Counted from the stretch's first letter, positions 1 through 11,559 are shown. The stretch: 64,000 bases of DNA from Ophiura sarsii (GCA_035610835.1 CM069454.1:63134207-63198206), one strand, 5' to 3'. The notes: generated by a model not told the origin, from the sequence alone. Numbers and translations: made by a program.

Positions 1-1079
1 ATCGCATTCCGCATTAGGTTTTGTAAAACTGAAGAGCTTTGAGACAAAAGATTTTTTTAATATAGCCTTACAGCAGCGAATTAATATAGAAGAGTGTAGG
101 CGCACATGAGCACAACAAAGCTGACTATGCATCGAATGTGTGACACGTGCGGTCTGAAAAAAATCACACGCGTATGGCTAAAATTATGCGAGTATGCTTG
201 GATTACTTTTTTACATGCGGAGAGATAATAAAAACGCATTTTTCTCGCCAATTTTGAATTGATTGAACTGTAGTAGATTTTGAGGCTAATTGTGCAATCA
301 TTGTTTAGTAGAGCAGGTTTTAAGCAAATACCATTCATTTAGACAAATTTGCAACTCTAGGAAAACGTACATGCTTTTTAGGTAACAGATTAAACCCTGT
401 TCTAAGGGCACAACCGTCCCAATTTTTTTTTTTTTTTTTAATTTAAATTTTATTTTATTTTTTATTTTTTTAAATGATGATAATTGTTGAAAATTTACCA
501 AGATGTCCTGACATTTGTGTAAATTAACCCCAACAAAAGCCCCCCCCCCCCCCAAAAAAAAACCCCACACACCCTGACTGACTAACCCACCATACCAGAG
601 AGGTCCGTTTGCTAGTAGAACATGTGGGTGGCTTTTTTTTCTTCGTCACCTTAGGGCATATTTTATTCAAACCAAAGGAGTTTGAGATGTGTCCAAAAAG
701 TGAGAAATGTGTATCGCTGTCGGATAATTTACTACTCAATATAAAAATGTCAAAATTTCTTTTTCAACAAATGTTTATCAATGATATATTTTGATCGCTT
801 AACTTTTCAGTAGTATAGTTTTTGTTTCCATTAAATTGGGAGATCTTAATTAAGGCAAAATGGTAAAATGCTTTTATGTTCAAAAATTTAAAATATTTTA
901 TGTTAAAACAAACAAAAAAACTAATCATAGGGAGAAGTGTCTTCATATCATTTTGCTGCAATTTTGGCAATTTTGGCAATTTTTACCAAAAACTGGCTTG
1001 TTGAGAACAAATTTTGAGCAAAAAAAGTTACAGCACTTGATAAAACAATAACAATGAAAACTGTTCGTTTCCTATCCAG
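1..1079. other. Intronic sequence upstream of the SHIP2-like exon
   Basis: This AT-rich stretch ends in a splice acceptor AG at 1078-1079, so it is read as the 3' part of an intron. It holds a divergent repeat copy (about 70-275), a T-rich tract near 421-475, a C-run followed by an A-run at 541-565, and no credible coding exon. Confidence 0.55.
70..275 (+). repeat. Divergent interspersed repeat, copy 1
   Basis: This segment resembles 3537-3690. Both start with CAGCGAAT, pass through GTGCGG and a GGATTACTTTT stretch, and continue with GCGGAGAGATAA and a CTCGCCAATTTTGAA-like tail. The two copies flank the last two exons of the SHIP2-like gene in the same orientation. The family was not recognised. 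Confidence 0.5.
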
Positions 1080-1981
1080 GTGTAGTTGGAGGCCTGAACA
1101 TCTTCAACTGGGCTGCAAAACCAGCTGACACCGACCCTAATCTGAGGTCACCGATATCCACCCCGACAGACATGTACCCGCGTAGTCGCGGCAGCGAAGG
1201 AAGCGAAACAGACTTGGGTCTTCTAGGTTCAGTAGGATCCGGCGGCGGCAGAAGAAAGCCTACGGATCTCACGAGCGGCTTTGATATGAAACCCAATTAT
1301 GAACCAAATCCTCTCTTTTTGCAATCGCCGGAGGAGAATGAGAACGAACCCCCTCCTCTTCCCCCACCACGGAGGGCGCCTAGTCCCAGCCCGCTGGATA
1401 TATTACGGAGGCCGTCGCCGCCAAGGCAGATATCTCTTGACCAAGTTGTGCCACAAAAGTTACCAGTACTTCGTACTATGTCTGAGGGCGCTACAACAAC
1501 GGGTACTACAAACGGGCACAATAGGGATCTATCCCCAATTCTGCCGCCTTCAAGACAGATATCAGACCCCCCTGATTTGGACCCACCACCTCCTCCTCTG
1601 CCTGCAAGGTCAACACCACCGCGTCCGCAATTTGCCCCAATTCGAGAAGATCTTGAAGAGCTTGAGTACCTTCCCACGTCGCCGACTGGATCACCACCGA
1701 TTCCAAAAAGGACCAATTCTCCCAAAATCACTGAGCTCAAGGCAAAGTTTGAAATACCCAACACGTCATCTTTACAGAACTCGAGCAGTCGTGACGAGAA
1801 CGGTAAGCCGGCATTGCCAAGGAGGTTAGGCGAGAGGACATCACCTGATGGAAGGGCTAGGCCGTTGCCAGGGGAGCCATCATCGGTGGACAATCTAATA
1901 GATGGCCATCCTCCCCCGTTACCAGCCAAAGGATCTTTATCATCACAGCAAAAAGCACCACCTCAACTTGATGACTTGGAG
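1080..1981 (+). CDS. INPPL1: SHIP2-like phosphatase, proline-rich tail exon (partial gene)
   Basis: This is the penultimate coding exon of an SH2-containing inositol 5-phosphatase. Acceptor AG is at 1078-1079. Two bases finish a split codon and the frame then stays open for about 300 residues to GAG at 1979-1981. The protein is rich in proline with several SH3-ligand-like stretches, for example PPPLPPPRRAPSPSP and PPPPPLPARSTPPRP. A KPNYEPNPLF stretch resembles the tyrosine-containing NPxY-type site of SHIP tails. In the family the catalytic domain removes the 5-phosphate from PIP3; this tail recruits SH3 and PTB proteins at the membrane. The phosphatase and SH2 domains would lie left of the window. 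The assignment rests mainly on the next exon, a SAM domain of the SHIP2 kind. A proline-rich tail of another SAM scaffold is the alternative. Confidence 0.72.
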
Positions 1982-3266
1982 GCAAGTTATAGATGAGGTG
2001 ACATTTGTTGACATTTAGGACGCCCTCTGTTGGTTTGAGACAAAACATACCGGGCAAGAGTTCCTATAGTTTACATAGGCCAGATCAGGTTTTCTAACTA
2101 GATTGTGGTGTCACAGCAAATTGTTGTCAAAACTGTCTTTAAACTTGCTTAGGAATGCTATAAGCTATCGCATTTCACAAAAAAAACCCCTAAAACTAAT
2201 TGAGTTTTACAATTCATTAGAAAGAAATTTCATGTTGTCTTCATTAACTTTACTGTATATTCTGCCTGGAGGGAAACAACAGAGGGTGTCCCATTTGTAA
2301 ATACATGACATCATAGGTCACCTCATCTATAAAAACCACATTTTTAATTGAAATCCCTAAATGTAACAGCGAGATGTCATACAATATTTTGAGGAAAATG
2401 GCTTGTTTGTAGATCTTAGATTTTCAAAACTGATATCGGATTTTAAATTACCGAACATCAAGGCATGCTCTCAACTCCAAAAATTTAAATCCTACGTAAA
2501 AATATTAGAAAATAAAGTTGTAAGGACATTTCTTGTCTTTAATTTGAGATATTACACGTGAAGATTGAATGAATATTTACTCAGTTATGTGCCCTTAACC
2601 AAAACAAAGTCGGTTTTTCATTTAACATTTCGTTCGTCTACACGCAGCCTAGGACTAGCAACATGCAGATTATTGATTAACTGGTAGCGACAACTCACTG
2701 GTCGATAGTAACACGGGATTGGGGATGCATCAATTGATCAATGCAACCCATACACATACCTGTCACACTGTCCCGTGTGTTCAAATCCAAAGTGTTAAAA
2801 TGTAAACTGCACTTTGTTCTATCCTTTTCAATGTCGCGTTCTTAATGAATAATGTATCAAGTTAAAGAAGAGAAATTTCTTTACAACTTTATTATTTAAT
2901 ATTTTTATGTAAGAGCTATAGTTTTGGAGTTTTGAGGATTGTATAGGTTGAATCAAAAATTGTACCCAAATTGAAATGGCCCTTTGACCTTGATGAGTGC
3001 ATTCAACTGCATTGAACCATGAAATTGCTGTTGTTTGCATAACGCGTATTTAGTCTACTTTATCTTCCAGAAAAATGAAAGTAACCAACTTTTTGTCACA
3101 TTTTGCTTATTATTTTAGTCAATTACTTCCATTTTTTTCGGAAAATCAACTAGATAAAATACGCCTTATAAAAACAAAAACCATTATCCTTCTTACAGCA
3201 TTTTAAAAGTGGTATATTTAACAACTAAATTCACATAATCAATTGTCCTTTATTTACTATTTACAG
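1982..3266 (+). other. Intron of the SHIP2-like gene, probable GC-AG type
   Basis: The exon ends GAG and the intron starts GCAAGT, the usual extended form of a GC donor. The acceptor is TTTACAG at 3261-3266. This joins the flanking exons in phase 0 with no stop. The only nearby GT (1986-1987) would leave one extra base and produce an early stop in the SAM exon. The intron holds no recognisable element. Confidence 0.7.
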
Positions 3267-3479
3267 GATTATGAAAGCTTACGACCTCCGGCAACGATCA
3301 TAGAATGGCTGATGAATCTCGGACTGCCGCAGTACGGCCACGAACTACTGAACAACGGGTGGGACAACATAGCATACCTTGATACGATCGCGAATCAGGA
3401 CTTACTAGACGCGAACGTAACGGACCCTAATCACAGAAAGCGAATGCTGGATAGCATCCGCTCTCTGAAATTACTCTGA
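3267..3479 (+). CDS. INPPL1: SHIP2-like phosphatase, C-terminal SAM domain exon
   Basis: This last exon encodes 70 residues and a TGA at 3477-3479. The residues form a SAM domain: IIEWLMNLGLPQYGHELLNN, then GWDNIAYLDTI, a helix with QDLLDANVTDPNHRKRMLDS, and the end. The arrangement (EWL..iGL..Y...L..NGWD...L..I...DL..A.V.DP.H...LL) matches the SAM domain that ends vertebrate SHIP2, which pairs with the SAM domains of ARAP3 and EphA2. SHIP1 lacks it, so SHIP2 is the better name. The exon begins in phase 0 with Asp-Tyr-Glu directly after the acceptor. Other SAM scaffolds are possible but lack this close a GWDN..D.HRKRML pattern. Confidence 0.8.
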   Translation, partial: DYESLRPPATIIEWLMNLGLPQYGHELLNNGWDNIAYLDTIANQDLLDANVTDPNHRKRMLDSIRSLKLL

Positions 3480-3706
3480 TTATGCAAATTGGGACCTGTT
3501 ATAGTTTGATCAGTTCCAAATGGCGAAGCCTTCTTAAAGCAGCGAATGAATACAGAAGGACACGGGCACGCTGAAGGCACCAAGCGCACTGTGCATCATA
3601 TGCGTTACGCGTGCGTGCGGTTGGATTACTTTTGCGCGCGGAGAGATAAAAAACGAATATTTCTTGCCAATTTGAAACTGATTAAACTATACCTCAAAAT
3701 GAGCGT
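3480..3706 (+). other. Probable 3' UTR start and repeat copy 2
   Basis: The sequence follows the SAM-exon stop codon. From about 3537 to 3690 it is the second copy of the divergent repeat seen at 70-275. Polyadenylation signals AATAAA occur at 4093-4098 and 6981-6986. Which one is used cannot be told from sequence. Confidence 0.4.
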
Positions 3707-3709
3707 TAA

Positions 3710-4598
3710 CACTTTCCATGCGGTTATTAGTTTTTTCTATATATACAAAACAGATTTTTCAGAAACCTTTCTCAATTTTCAAAATCTATCTCAAGGAGTA
3801 CTGAACCAATACTAGGCATGTTTGTACTTATTTCAATGCATTTCTTACAGTGATTTCAAATATGTGTGGTGGCATGGGAAAACCCTTCACATGGTCATTT
3901 TCTAGCAACTTGGTTTTTTTCTTTGGCAGAAAGCTTCATACTCTACTGAGTATAGGACTGTTTAAATTTTTCAGAAATTCCATCTAGAACTACAGTTATA
4001 GTATTTTAAAGTCGGCAAGTATAAACGCAACACTAAAAATTGAAACTGGCAATTCAAAGGTGTACACAAAATCTTTTAAATGCTCTAATGATAATAAAAC
4101 TACATTGTTATATCACACGGAATAGCTTGTCATATGAAAAGGACTTTTGATATGAACCTAGTTTTTTGCGATATTATTAACAATTGTAAGTTCTTCACTT
4201 TCAAAATCTTTACAATGCATTGTCGGGTTTCACAAGTGGTTACCATGGTAACAATGTCATTTTACGTAAACATAGCATTTTACACATAAAATTTGATAAA
4301 CAAGGTTCAGAAAAGTACTAAAATAAACTTAACATCTGGAATTTTGCATAAAAAACTCCTGAAGACTAAAGTTCAAGGTATAATCTGTATCTTGGGACCA
4401 AAGTTGGAACATTGACTTGGAACTCATTTGTTAGGAATATTTTGGTATGACCCAGATATCTCAATATTAACACTAGCGACTTCCGACGGGTTTTCCCATA
4501 CCACCACACATATGGTAGTAAAATTCAATGTTTACATTTTTGAAATATTTAGTGAAATTTTGGAATGTCGTCTGCAGAAGCCTGCCGCGTGGAAAGTG
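3710..4598 (+). mobile_element. TTAA-flanked non-autonomous DNA transposon (piggyBac-like MITE)
   Basis: The element begins CACTTTCCATGCGG (3710-3723) and ends CCGCGTGGAAAGTG (4585-4598). These ends are inverted repeats with one mismatch, and both are bordered by TTAA (3706-3709 and 4599-4602). TTAA duplication is characteristic of piggyBac and Kolobok elements. There is no transposase ORF. Related pieces occur near 15540-15638, 21148-21403 and 30800-30935. Confidence 0.75.
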
Positions 4599-5286
4599 TT
4601 AAATCGCCAAATGTTTAATATTTTCCCAGACTTTGACCATACTAATAATACATCAACCATGGGATATAGTTGAGAAACTAATATTCAAATTGTACGTTCT
4701 TAAAATTGTGCAAATCACCATATTGATGATCCTTTAGTAGCAGGTCTAACAGTGCAAAATCACAATGCATTGTGGGGCACATTTTTGCCAATGTCTTTTA
4801 CATTAGGGGATAATTGTGGTTTTGAACCCATTAACATGTTATAACATTATCTAAAAATTACCCCTTATTAAAACACAAAACCTTTATATGGGACCCCCAC
4901 CCCTGATCAGTATACCTGAATTTGTTGTGTTGAACAAATATTGATTCAATTGAAAAACCAATTACCAACACTACTTTTGTTGAAAAAAACCCCTTTTTTT
5001 AAAATAAATTATTTCATCAAACTCACTTTTTTTTCCAAAAGAGCATTTTCATTGAAATTTGTTGTTCAAAATATTGAAAGATAATTTATTTTATTTTTTG
5101 GAAATGTTTGATTATGAGAGCCAACAAACTAATTTGTTGCCAAAGTATAACTGTTTTAAAATATTGAGTAGACCATTATTGAATGTCTTGTCAATTTTCA
5201 TGTATAATTGATGACTATAACAAAATAATGAATTTGTAGCCAAATCTGTTACTATTGTTGTTGTTGGTCTACTTATGATTTTTATT

Positions 5287-5499
5287 TACTGTAAAAGCCA
5301 ATATTTTCGCGTAAGGATATTTTCACGCATTTTGATATCATAGACATTTCGCTAATTGTTTTTTTCGTGGGCGACCTTCTGGATGCACTGCATGAATGTT
5401 GAAAACAATGTTTTCGCATGTTATAATTTTTGCATACAAATAGTTTGCGTGAAAAGCGCTAAAAATAAAACCACCGCAAATATTTCAGCTTTTACAGTA
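5287..5499 (+). mobile_element. TA-type MITE, copy 1
   Basis: Ends are TACTGTAAAAGC and GCTTTTACAGTA, with CGCG/TTTTCGCG words inside. It shares the same termini as the copies at 6107-6294 and 6361-6530. TA at the border fits a Tc1/mariner-type origin. Confidence 0.75.
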
Positions 5500-6106
5500 T
5501 CCAAATATCCAATCCAATAATTTGGATCATCATGCATTTTGCTATTCGCCGTTTGCACGGTCCACGTACCATCTGCGAGGAGAGCCTTTCTGGTACCACA
5601 TTGAATGGGACTTTTCCATAATATATGTAACTACATTTAGTTCTACTCTCTCTGCATGACTGGTCATGCAGTGAGACATTGTGAAATGATATGTGACACT
5701 TTTTGAAATTTTTTCACAAAAGTTTTGTATTTAACAGGTGATTCTTTTGATCAAAAACAGACTAAAATTTAACAAAAAGGGATGGTTATTGAGTGTAATT
5801 ATGAAAACTCTCAGAGTAATGTCAAAACATGAAGATGTTATTTAGCTCACTGTGAAACAAGAATTTCACGAATCGGCAATACTGGTGGCCTACTTCACGG
5901 CATGAACATTGGTGAATGTAAACTTTGGAATTACATTGTGTAACTTTGCAATGCACTGCTACAAGGTAGATTGGAAATATTTGTGGCATGAAATATTCGC
6001 AAGTAAGTACTCGCGAAATTAGCTAAATTTATATGTTGGGGAATATTATTTTCATCAGAATGGCATGGTATGTTCCTTTTCTCAGGTAAATCCATGGTAT
6101 AATTGA

Positions 6107-6294
6107 TACTGTAAAAGTGTAAATTTTCGCGCTTGTAAATTTTCGCGCTTCGCACATATTTATTTTTGCGATTTTGAGCTTCCATATGTACACCTACATT
6201 CAAAAGGAATATATTTGCACATTTTTCGCAGTTGCTGATCTTAGTGCGAAAAGCGCGAAATAAATGTAGCGCGAAAATTGCCACTTTTACAGTA
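6107..6294 (+). mobile_element. TA-type MITE, copy 2
   Basis: Inverted ends are TACTGTAAAAGTG and CACTTTTACAGTA. Subterminal AAATTTTCGCGC words are mirrored as GCGCGAAAATT near the right end. There is no coding capacity. Confidence 0.8.
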
Positions 6295-6360
6295 TCCAAT
6301 ATTGATTTTGTTGAACAATTTGTCTCCAAAAGCATCTCATGAGAAGATAATAATTATGTA

Positions 6361-6530
6361 TACTGTAAACGTGGAAATGTTCGCGCTACATTCATTTCCT
6401 CAAAGCAGCTACCGCGAAAATATAAACACGCGAACATATTTATTTTGTGACGAATTTAAAAAAAGCGGAATGGCTGAAAGTCAGCAAAGTGCGAAAATAT
6501 AATCGCGCGAATATAACCACTTTTACAGTA
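6361..6530 (+). mobile_element. TA-type MITE, copy 3
   Basis: Ends are TACTGTAAACGTG and CACTTTTACAGTA with CGCGAAAATAT words inside. It lies 66 bp from copy 2 and is shorter, with divergent inner sequence. Confidence 0.75.
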
Positions 6531-8500
6531 CATTTAAAACAGTCTCACTGCAATGGCTGAACACTTCTAATATTTCCTGTTTCATGTACACATTTTCTCC
6601 AGATAATATATATATTTTTTGTAATACAATAAATTTATAGCAATTTATAATCATAATTTTTTTCAAGAATTTGCTACATTCCCACACCCTGTTCTTTTAT
6701 CTAATGAAACATGACCTTTGACCAAACCTTTGACCTGTTAATATACTGATGCCAAAGGTCATATTAGAGGTCAAGGGTCAATCATCTCGTGGCAAATCCA
6801 CCTATACAATATATATTTATACCATTATGCCAACAGCTGATAATAGTAGTTTATTTTGCGAAGAATTGTACAAATATTTTTTTCCCAAATATATATATAT
6901 ATTTTTTGATGTAAATATTGTAAATAATATTTCATTTTTTGTAATTACTAACTCAGAATTTGTTACCCTATTATTCTTATAATAAAGTTATTGTTATTTG
7001 TAAATAGCGTGATATTTTTTATTGAAAAGTGTCACATAATTTTGATACTATAGAAAATATCAGAAACATTTTTGATAAATGTTGGGTTTTTGGTTTAGTT
7101 ATTTCTGCAATTTGAACTTTAAGTAGTATTGACAAATTGTTTATGTGTAAAACGGATGATAATGTGACTAATTAAATATATATTATATATATATATATAA
7201 ATTTCCTCTGAAGTACATTTGTTTTGTAATTATTTTTACTTGAAATTAGTTTAAACTGTTTTTAAAATGACACACAAAATATGGCGTGGGTTGATGGTAG
7301 GGCCATGGGGAAGGGGATCTGAGACAAATATATTACCAATGGTAACTTGTTTTAGAAGGGGTGGGGTAAGAGTTAGGTTGGGGTTAGGGGTGGGTTGAAC
7401 CATGATTATTAATATACTCCACAAGTCACCGCTACGCTATCACAAAAGTACTATAACTCTACTGCTTAGCGGTGATCAATGCTAAATGCTAGCGTTGGTC
7501 AACGCTTGGTCAAACGCTCTCATGCTTGTGGGGCTATGGGTGTTTCAGAGAGCAGATGATCAAACCATGAAAATACCTCCCAAAACGCCTTAAATTTCCA
7601 TTTATAGCACATCACAGGTATAGACTTTATGAAAAACTTGCTTGGGCCTACTATTAAAACTTACCTTGGCACCTACCTGTCATTCCATCAGCAAACATAG
7701 TTATATTTGTCTATTGCATCAATAACGACCTTGTATTTTTGTGACTGCAAGTGTGCTCGAGAAAATCATGTGGTGTCAAAGGTCGGGCAAATCTTCTGCT
7801 TGCTGATTGATCCATGGACAGCGGCAACGCTACAAAGTTTACTTGATTTCAATTGATTTCAACGTCAGCGTTGACCCAGCAGTGTTCGCCACTTTCGCCC
7901 AAAGCATACATTGATCGAAATTGATTGAAGTATTAGAAATGCTTTCCTGATCGCACATTGTTAGGCTTATAGGGATGGGGTTAGGGGTTGGGGTAATGGA
8001 CTTTGACTAAACTGCCAATGTTTTCCTATTCAACTGTGATATTGTGAAATCAATCCGTCCATCCAACCATCAAACAATTAACAGTCTTAAATCTTTAAGC
8101 AAGAGATTGCCACTTCTCTATTGTTATCATCATTTGGACTGCTCCGTACCCGATGATTTGAGAGTACGTAGGTGCCCTTTTCCTACTTGTGAAAGATTGG
8201 TAGCTCTGAAAAGACCCGTTCAGATGGATTGCTGATTTTTTACTGAACAGCTCTGAAAAGAGCTCTAAACGTTGGTTGCCACTGGCCTACTATACATTTG
8301 GCTCTAATAGAACCTTTTGTCCTCATATTATCCAATTCTATACCAATCTTGTCTTCATGAAGACATTACCGGGTAGTTACCTGCTACTACCTAATTTGCA
8401 TGTCATTTCCACCCGGTGGTAACCCGGTGGTCACCGAATAGCTACTCGCTAATCTGCTGTTTTTTCGCTATAGGGCACAAAGCTATTTTGAAAACAATCT
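6531..8500. other. Non-coding AT-rich region downstream of the SHIP2-like gene
   Basis: No gene is seen. It contains a candidate polyadenylation signal (6981-6986), an AT dinucleotide repeat (about 7176-7199) and short G-rich TTAGGGG-like words near 7365-7395 and 7975-8000. Around 8370-8450 there is a cluster of ACCCGGTGG / GGTAGTTACC words that recur near 10960 and 13800, probably from an unrecognised repeat. Confidence 0.5.
7176..7199. repeat. (AT)n microsatellite
   Basis: A run of alternating A and T with one interruption. Confidence 0.85.
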
Positions 8501-8539
8501 GATTATGAAAGCACTGTGCATTTGTCATCCTTTCCCGTT

Positions 8540-8735
8540 GATACCAAAGCTAATAGAGTGCTAGGATTCTTAAGAGAAATCTTTGGTTTTGTACCTGAAC
8601 CATCAAAGAAACGGCCTATAAAACCCTTGTCGGACCGATCTTGGAGTACGCCAGTAGCTCTTGGGACCCATACAGAATAGGGGATGTCATCAACATCGAA
8701 GCAGTGCAACGTAGGGCAGCTATAGTCGATTCGCA
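8540..8735 (+). pseudogene. LINE reverse-transcriptase C-terminal fragment (CR1/Jockey-like)
   Basis: The translation around 8605-8727 includes AYKTLVGPILEYASSSWDP followed by the IEAVQRRAA motif, the hallmark post-RT segment of CR1/L2/Jockey-type LINEs. The preceding KAN..LGFLR piece lies in another frame, and there is an in-frame stop before AYKTL, so the copy is dead. The next expected segment appears only from about 9505, so sequence has been inserted or rearranged between. Confidence 0.75.
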
Positions 8736-9504
8736 GACATTGGCAGATTTACCATTTCTGTCAGAGGTAACAGAAGCAAAAGAGGGGGAGGCACTCGAAA
8801 TTAATTGTGTTTGTAATATGCAAGGTTAACCGTGTCATCATGTGCATGTACTACTGTGATGCAGTCACCACTATGTACCTAGTGACAGGGAACTTGCGGC
8901 TGGATTATCTTCATAACTTTGCCTGCAAACAGTTGTTGTCCACGTGTTGCCCACATATTTTCGATAAAGAAATGTATTGTTATTCAGATAAATTGATTCA
9001 GGTGGTCTCATAGCCAGAAATACTAAAAATGTTGTTTATAATTCGTATCTTGATATCTGTTTTTCCATCTTATTAGGACAAATGGTTTTATACCTAGGTT
9101 TATACAAAAATGATGATTGCATTATTTCGTCTTTTCTCGCAAATAAATACATAGAACTGTTATAGTTTCCTTTATTCCATGTGCATAATAAAAATGCAAA
9201 ATAATCAAAAGTATCCACTAAATTATAAATAGTAAAATGACATACATAATACTTTTCAATCGAAACCATGTATACGGTTGATGATGGTCGATTTGTTTTT
9301 ATTGTGGTGACCGCTTCCAAAGGGATAACACATTTCAAGCTGTTGGATTAAGTATTTGGTTGTCGTGATTGTAAAGCTATGATCAGCCCTATTCATAAAG
9401 CCACACTATCATGAATAGCATTTGATTATGGAGCGCAAATAATAACATCTATAAAAGTACCGCTGTTTCATCATTGGTCAAAATCGGTTCCTCTAACGCC
9501 CAAT

Positions 9505-9695
9505 GGACGAGGTCCAAAATCGAATCCGATACGCCAGAGTTTATGAATCTACTATAGGTTCTGCATGAACGACAAACAGCTAAGCAGTGTGACCCAGATG
9601 ACCAATGAACTAGGATGGGCCACATCAAAAGACAGAAGGAGGGATGCAAGACTTCGGCTGATGCATAAAATATTGAAGGGTCACGTGGGAATTAA
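9505..9695 (+). pseudogene. LINE C-terminal fragment, part 2 (left of MITE)
   Basis: The reading QNRIRYARVYE, then after stops GWATSKDRRRDARLRLMHKI, is the continuation of the LINE C-terminal region. The next residues are cut at TTAA (9692-9695) by a MITE and resume at 10046. Several stops show it is not functional. Confidence 0.7.
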
Positions 9696-10041
9696 AGGTA
9701 GATGTTCCGATTTTCAACTTGAAGTTTTCTATTCTACATGAAAGGTCATCCTTAAAAACGTCGTGTCCCAAAATTTGAGATGCATAGCTATTATGGTTCT
9801 TATTTTAGACGCACAAGATGCTGTGAACTGTACCCATTGAGTAGTACACAAAACTATATCGGTGGTAACCACCATTCGCGGTAATTCAACGCTATTTCGT
9901 CGATTTCTCTGTCATTATACCGAATTAGGCCGTCAAATTTCAGTATGATGATGAGAAAAATACGAGCTTAAATATGATATGAAAATTTCTGTAAGTTTGA
10001 AATAATTCTGTGTTACGAAAATGTGATCGGGTCATCTACCT
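9696..10041 (+). mobile_element. TTAA-type MITE inserted in LINE remnant, copy 1
   Basis: The left end is AGGTAGATG (degraded) and the right end is GTGATCGGGTCATCTACCT, with TTAA on both sides (9692-9695, 10042-10045). It is closely similar along its whole length to 34430-34786. There is no transposase. The TTAA borders suggest piggyBac- or Kolobok-type mobilisation. Confidence 0.85.
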
Positions 10042-10045
10042 TTAA

Positions 10046-10346
10046 TGCAGACGACTACATTCAAACCACCGGAGGGAACAGAGTAACAAGAGGGTACAGC
10101 GTTAGGATCCAGAGGGACTTAATCAAGAAAGACGTGCACAAGTACACATTCTTCCACAGGACAGCAGCAGACTGGAACAAACTAGATGAGGCAACAGCAA
10201 CTACCAGCGAGATTTTCAAGCAGAGACTTCAAATGTGAAACACCTCTCAATGCCACACAGCACAACTACGACCTATGACCCCAAAACGTTAGTGAAGTGC
10301 AGTTAATCTGAGCATACTGAGGCAACCTAAACAGAAACAGAAACAA
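10046..10346 (+). pseudogene. LINE C-terminal fragment, part 3, with 3' tail
   Basis: The frame reads NADDYIQTTGGNRVTRGYSV, then a KKDVHKYTFFHRTAADWNKL segment and FKQRLQM before TGA at 10236-10238. This matches the RD..K.SFF.RT..DWN.L...FK..L end of CR1/Jockey-type ORF2 proteins. After the stop a short 3' UTR ends in AAACAG repeats (about 10328-10346), like the microsatellite 3' tails of such LINEs. Confidence 0.78.
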
Positions 10347-11545
10347 CTTACAGTCTCCTCAAAAAAACCCATTCATATGACACCTCAGAAAATGAAAAAT
10401 GTTAAGTCATTTCTATAAGACTCTTTGGGTTCCTAAAGAGTGACATTGGTCTTCGTTTATATTCAGTATGCATTGGATTGGTGTGATTTCGTAATCTAGC
10501 TGTTCCTTTTCTGCAGAAATGAGTGACAATGTGCAGCTTATATTTTGGGATTTATTACACAGACAATTAAGACATGACTGCTTATAGTCTATTTATCCAC
10601 ACGAAACAGTGATTGAGTATTCTACTAATCGCAGCACATAAACGCATGCGCCTACTCGAGGCGCTGGTGTATATACACGAGCGTAGAAAGACGCAATATG
10701 CATACGCGTGTGTAAATGCTGCACCTACGGTAAAGTTATGTCACTGTCCAGAGGAAGACCAATTTTAATAGAGTATAGCTGTTAGTTAGCCCTATGAAAA
10801 GAAATGAGAATGATAGCCATGTCCGGGGCGCGATATTTTTTACCATAAATAACACTTGAATAGTGAGAAACTTATGTTATGTGTGGTGGTATAGGCCTAT
10901 GTGTAATATTTCTCTTACTTCAATTTAAGACTTTACCCATAGCAAAAAAGCATGCTGCTGGGAACTACCTGGTGGTCATCAGGTGGTCATCAGGTACTAT
11001 ATACTACGTAGACCAAAACCAAAAGTAGCAGATGTCCACCGGATGGAAATCGGTTGGACACCTGGTAAAATGTCCACATGCAAATTACGAGGGTCATTCA
11101 ATAAGTTCTACCTCCTCACTCATAACATTACTACTATGAATGTCAGCCTCATGACATTTGTCATGATTATCGCTCAGAATCATAACTACACATTTATAGT
11201 AAATGATAATTGATATCTGTTTCACTTTTGTTATGATGCAACCAAAGCCAGAGAGAGATTTTGGACAATAGACACAGAAAATTGCTCTAAAGATGAATAT
11301 GTGGGTTTTTTCGCGTTTCTCTCCGTATTGTATGATTATATATATAACAGCCCGATTTCAATACTGAAAATAGAACACACTGGATGATTTCTAAACATAA
11401 TACTGTATTATCAGTTATAAATCAGATTGTAGGCAATATTACTTTTGTAGGCTTGCAAATAGTATAATACCAACTTGAATGTATTGCTACGTCTTTAGCA
11501 TAATGGAATGCTGCTATTCAGTCAAATTTTCGTTGTTACAAGTCA
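10347..11545. other. Non-coding stretch, no gene seen
   Basis: Unique-looking AT-rich sequence. Around 10960-11000 there is a short duplicated GGTGGTCATCAGGT word. No element ends or exons were identified. Confidence 0.4.
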
Positions 11546-11559
11546 AGTCACAGTCCCGG

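Noticed and set aside
1297..1929. A 210-codon open frame on the minus strand opposite the proline-rich exon
   Set aside because: It is glycine-rich because it mirrors proline codons (CCN/NGG). The plus strand has splice sites and a recognisable product.
1986..1987. A canonical GT donor for the SHIP2-like intron
   Set aside because: It leaves one extra base, and splicing to 3267 then gives a stop two codons later.
5931..6335. Minus-strand open frame of 134 codons
   Set aside because: It spans a whole MITE and its flanks and shows no protein-like pattern.
7365..7395. Telomere-like GGTTAGGGG words
   Set aside because: Only a few irregular copies; no tandem array.
10983..11213. Possible short gene
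   Set aside because: Low-complexity AT-rich translation with no splice context or known motif.
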